Shown here piece by piece: positions 60,054 through 64,000 of a stretch of DNA of 64,000 nt. A program made the translations under genes and the position numbers. This DNA comes from Persicaria tinctoria (lineage: Eukaryota; Streptophyta; Magnoliopsida; Caryophyllales; Polygonaceae). Position 1 is the first letter of the stretch. Each line of letters starts with the position of its first letter. The notes beneath the pieces are model-generated. The model saw only the letters and a list, made by a program, of their open reading frames with translations, searched no databases and was not told where the DNA came from. The DNA is taken from NCBI GenBank assembly GCA_037127255.1, contig JBANSL010000012.1:37315115-37379114 (forward strand), given 5' to 3'.

Positions 60054-61620
60054 TGTTCATGGTGACAAAACAAAAAATAGCGATCTACATCGACTAGATG
60101 AGTAGATGTCGAGTATCAGTAATAGCAATCGACGGACTCTGAAGACTATCGGTTGATCTAGGGCACTCGATATCGACTGAAATGCAGTCGATGTTGAGTA
60201 GAAAATAGAAAGTAAAAATGTCAGCAAAGAAGGCCGAAGAGTGAGAGGATGGAAACAAAGGATGAAAAGAAAACAACAAGGGTGTCGAGTTTTCTGAGGA
60301 CTCAACGAATGACAAACTACGAATGTAAACTATAAGGAAAAGAAACTCCTAAAGTCAGGGATTACCATGACAATAACCATGCTGACACAACCAATGATCA
60401 TCAAAGAAGCATGCTTTATCGATAAAGGAAACGACTTTCACCAAATTCAGCAAATAGGCAAATAAATCTCTCAAAATATTAACCTAATTTCATCTACCTT
60501 TTTCATAATTAGAGTTAATAGCCTTTCAAATATAAAACCTAATTACTACCCAAGTTTTTCAACATGAGTTCTTTAAACTTTCATTCAAAGATTAAGCACA
60601 AGGTAGAACAAGATAAAGACAACAACGTCTTCAACAATCATCAACCATGTACACATGGCTATCGCGGGGCTTTCCTGACCCTAGTAGATAAGGTGACTAC
60701 TTACACATAGTAACGAAAGACATCATAATCATATAAAAGAAACTAAATTTCATTAAAAACCAATACCTTGAAGTCTTCATAATTGTAGTGCTCCACATCT
60801 CGCAAGAACACCAAAACTCTAAAGCTCCGAAACTCCTAAACTGTTATGAGATTGTTCTCTTTGAAATTGAATGAATAAAACGTAGCTCCAAGGGCTTTAT
60901 TTATAGAGACTAATCCTTGCTAGCTAAGGAAAGTAGTCCTAATCCTAAGCTAACTTGAATTTATAAAAACATATCTAAATAAGTAAATTCCCTAGGGTAA
61001 ATAGATATTCAACCATAAAGATAGAGTCTCATAATGTAAGATAAAAGATCTTGTACTTCGTGCATAAGCAATCCATCTCCAATTCGGACTCATCAAATCT
61101 CGTCAGCGGCCCAGTAAGCTTTCAGTCGACGTCGACCAAAAGCAGTCGACATCGATCAATGTGCACTCGATCTCGGGTGTCTCCGTCGATCTCGGGCATC
61201 TTCTCTCTCAACTTCTAAGTGTTGTGGATCTTTAGTCAACGTCGGTTGTTTCCACTCAATGTCGAGTACTCCATTCGATATCGAGCAGCAGCCGATCTCA
61301 AGGAAAAATATCGACTGCTCAGGGCTAAATTATAGTAGGTTCCTTGTCCAACACTTAGCCAAATTTATGCTCCTCTTCAGTCGATGTCAAGTAAGCTCTG
61401 TTGACATCGAGTGCTTTCCTGCAGTCGATCTATCCTCTTGGCTTTGCTCCGGAATGGCTCCAAATTCTGCAAAATTAAACCAATACTTGTGTAGACCTCT
61501 ATTTCTTACAAATAAACACAAACTGCACAAATTCAATATGTTCCCAACCCATATTATATAAAATAACTAGAATAAAGAGCGAAAATAAGCACAAAAACAT
61601 GGTCTGAAACATGGACATCA
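60054..61620 (-). repeat. LTR of third Athila-like element
   Basis: 1,567 bp, from TGATGTCCATG on the minus strand to TGTTCATGG on the plus strand at the other end. It is clearly related to the inner LTR (same start, GGGTTGGGAACATATTGAAT, AGAAATAGAGGTCTACACAA) but diverged. TATA at 60898-60905. Palindromes include TCGATATCGA (60167-60176) and TCGACGTCGA (61126-61135). Confidence 0.82.
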
Positions 61621-62680
61621 AATCACCCCATACTTAAGCTTGCGTGTCCCCAAGCAATAACTTGGATGGTCATATAGGGGAACCAACAAAACTCTCAACA
61701 TTGTAGATCCATTCTTATATTACAAATAACACTCAATTGCCATCCTTGTAAAGGTACAAATGCCATCAAATATATGCATGTGAATGAAAAGCAACATCTC
61801 ACACAAAAGGAGGTTATGTAAAAACAACTTCTCTGTGATAAAACAACACTAATCAAGAGGACTTTATGTGAGATCATGGAAGAGTAGATAGGTAAAAGGC
61901 TTAAGGTGGGATATGTTTTGGCCATGTGGTGCTAATAATCCAGGGAAATTGAGTACTTTTCCAAAATTTCATACAAAATTCCTTCTTCGTTAGATTTCTC
62001 ACCTTTCTCTCATCACTCATTTCTCTTTTCACTATAATGTTTTTACCTCTCCAACCTTAGCACTGCTTTCTCGTGAATCGCAAACATAGGTGTCATGAAT
62101 GACTCCGAATACTTAGTGCTCCAGACTCCTCAACTTGGTGTCCCATCCCGCCTGAACTAACATCTCAGGCAAGTAGGGTCAGTCTACCTTTACTTCTAGG
62201 TGACCGAATTTTCTTTCACTCATTAAATTTTCCATAATATAATCATCATTCTGCCACCAAATCCAACAATGATAATAACAACACAAATAACCATATAACA
62301 TCTCCAAAAAATGACTTCCATTCTCAACATAATCCCCGGAAAGGAAATAAGGTAGAAAATGGGCAATGTGTATAGCATGTGGAGCAAATATAATGTAAGG
62401 CTCATAGCATGGCTTTTGTGATGCAAGTAAACTTAGGTATGGAAAGGATATAAAATAAGCCCGTATGGAAAATATAAAGTCCTCCATCCTCTTATTGTGC
62501 ATATGTCAAAAACAACATCAATTTACCTCACTCTTGTGGTTTTCTTAAGAAAATTTGAACATCATTGAGACTTCCCTTTACTAGGCAATCTCATGCAATA
62601 AATTTAATGAATCCACTCTTGCATCATCGAGCTTTGTCCTAGTTTCCATGACACTTTTCTTTGAACATCTAGTAAGCCGA
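61621..62680 (-). other. 3' non-coding internal region of third Athila-like element
   Basis: Homologous to 4834-6051 and 11570-12719. The conserved core (62040-62210) includes GACACC, TGGGACACCA and the GTTGAGAT-like words seen at 12155-12260. Confidence 0.78.
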
Positions 62681-62681
62681 G

Positions 62682-63296
62682 TGGTGTCCTCACAACTCTC
62701 CTAAAAACCTTTGGATAAATAAGATAAGAAGAACAGACGCAATATCCAAAATATATATAATCTAAAACTCATACAAGAGTTGTGTCATGTCCTAAAAACC
62801 ATGAAAGCATAAAAATATCCAATACAAGCAAAACTGATAAAATTTGAGAGATATACGGATTACCTCGAATAACGGAAGAGGAATCTAGATCGGCTTGCCT
62901 TCGAATTTGATCATTGGGTAGATCTCCATACCCTAAACCTCGTTAGAGATTTAGGAGCAGGGGAGAACCTACGATTCACAACCTACACACCATGGGAGAG
63001 CGTTGGAAGGGAAGGAGACTCTCTCCACGAAGGAAAGAATTCTATGTGGGTTTTCTTTTCCTGAGAGGAACGTCTGACGAACAGACTCCTAGGGTTAGAG
63101 ATTAGGGGAGAGGAGTCTCTCCTATTTATCTCTTTTATTTATTAGATAAATAAATATATAACGAATATATATTATTTATCCTAATATGACTTAATTCTTA
63201 ATGTATAAGAATTAACTCCCTAATTACGGAGATTAGGTTATTTATCTTTTAGGCATATATTTAATTATGTCCGAATTATATCAAATAATTCTAACA
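62682..63296 (-). repeat. LTR of a Copia-like element
   Basis: On the minus strand TGTTAGAATTATTTG... up to about 62682-62685 (...GTGAGGACACCA). About 612 bp, AT-rich at its start, with CTCTCC-rich leader sequence in the middle. It is preceded on the minus strand by a purine tract GTGAGAGTGGGAGA (63297-63310), the usual Copia arrangement. The far end is uncertain by a few bases. Confidence 0.7.
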
Positions 63297-64000
63297 TCTC
63301 CCACTCTCACAAAAGATTACGTTCCTCCAAAACTCATTCTCATACTCGTCGTGTATAGGCCGTGCGACCCGACAATACTACATGCATAAAAATCCCGCTA
63401 GGGACTAGGTCACAACGTTAGTTGAAAAGTATTGCTGCATCCCTAGGATTATCTTTCATCGGACTAGTTGATACACAAAACTGGACCCCTCTCGGTTTTT
63501 TTCAACTGTAATGGCGATTCGATCACAACAGTATGTACCTACCGGATCCAGCAAATCCCATTTTCGTCAACGATTACTCACAATACCTTCATTTCGCATT
63601 GGCATTACTTTCATGTAAATGATGACCACTTTCCTAGAAGTGCCCCACTTAGACCGCATCACTCATGGACATCGGAACACAACCAAAGTAGCGCATCACC
63701 ACCACAACCAGTAACCCAAGCCATTAGTCACTAAGGGCTGCCTTGTTTATACATATCTTAGCTCACACATTGATTGAGATGGGATCAATCTATCACCTCA
63801 TAGGGTAGATTAGCACACACTAGTATGTCAGTGTGCTACAGGGAGCGCTTCTCTAAAGCGTTGTCCACTGAACCTGTAAAGGTGTTTATCTCATAGTCAC
63901 ATAGACTTGAGAACCATTTTACCCTACAACACCTCGCTTTTCTGAACCAATGGGCGCAGGAGCATAGTTACGAGTCATATAAATGACTTACTATAAATTA
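63297..64000 (-). mobile_element. Internal 3' end of the Copia-like element
   Basis: Minus strand, beginning at the purine tract. The 690 bp in the window show no coding sequence and look like the non-coding stretch between pol and the 3' LTR. The element continues past the right edge. Confidence 0.6.

Larger units (their letters stand above)
60054..62680 (-). mobile_element. Third Athila-like element, 3' part only
   Basis: Minus strand: an LTR (60054-61620) preceded by a 3' non-coding internal block (61621-62680) homologous to those of the two elements at 3109-19942. The purine tract TATGGGGTGATT is the same as in the inner element. The block stops at about 62680, where a Copia-like LTR begins. 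The gag part and second LTR are not in the window. Confidence 0.82.

Overview
The window is plant nuclear DNA, most likely from a eudicot. The signs are one intron-rich plant gene (a SAC3 family protein C homologue) inside a thick layer of nested plant transposable elements: plant L1-type LINEs whose ORF2 ends in a zf-RVT knuckle and an RNase H, Athila-like LTR elements primed by tRNA-Asp, a Tekay/Del-like LARD primed by tRNA-iMet, a Pack-MULE and hAT-like elements. I cannot name the species. No organelle, rRNA or bacterial genes are seen.

Layout, left to right. 1-20225: a decayed minus-strand LINE (LINE-A) is split by a minus-strand Athila-like element (3109-19942, target duplication TCCAC), which is itself split by a plus-strand relative (6052-14519, target duplication TGTTC). 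Both Athila-like elements keep only gag and a retropepsin-like domain; neither shows RT, RNase H or an integrase core. 20306-21019: a short hAT-like element carrying a long AT microsatellite. 22043-28668: a Pack-MULE-like element with about 100-bp inverted ends, 22-bp minisatellites and two captured exons of the proteasome ATPase gene RPT6. 29342-43758: a plus-strand LINE (LINE-B) split by an 11.6-kb LARD (30319-41951, target duplication GAAAA) with 3.05-kb LTRs and no coding capacity. 44051-52938: a full-length but dead LINE (LINE-C, 12-bp target duplication) that contains a 722-bp solo LTR. 53138-57596: the SAC3C-like gene, eight exons, with a hAT-like insertion in intron 1 and an apparent one-base frameshift in the last exon. 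57890-64000: a LINE 3' fragment, a hAT transposase remnant, a third Athila-like fragment and the 3' end of a Copia-like element.

Insertion order follows from the nesting: LINE-A, then the outer Athila-like element, then the inner one; LINE-B, then the LARD; a foldback element, then LINE-C, then the solo LTR.

The most unusual signal is a short motif, TCGA-YR-TCGA (TCGATATCGA, TCGATGTCGA, TCGACATCGA, TCGACGTCGA). It is scattered dozens of times through the LTRs, the gag-protease linker and the spacers of all three Athila-like copies, often in pairs about 20 bp apart. In gag it reads as LDID/VDVD-type acidic repeats, but it is equally dense in non-coding LTR DNA, so it looks like a DNA-level feature of this family.
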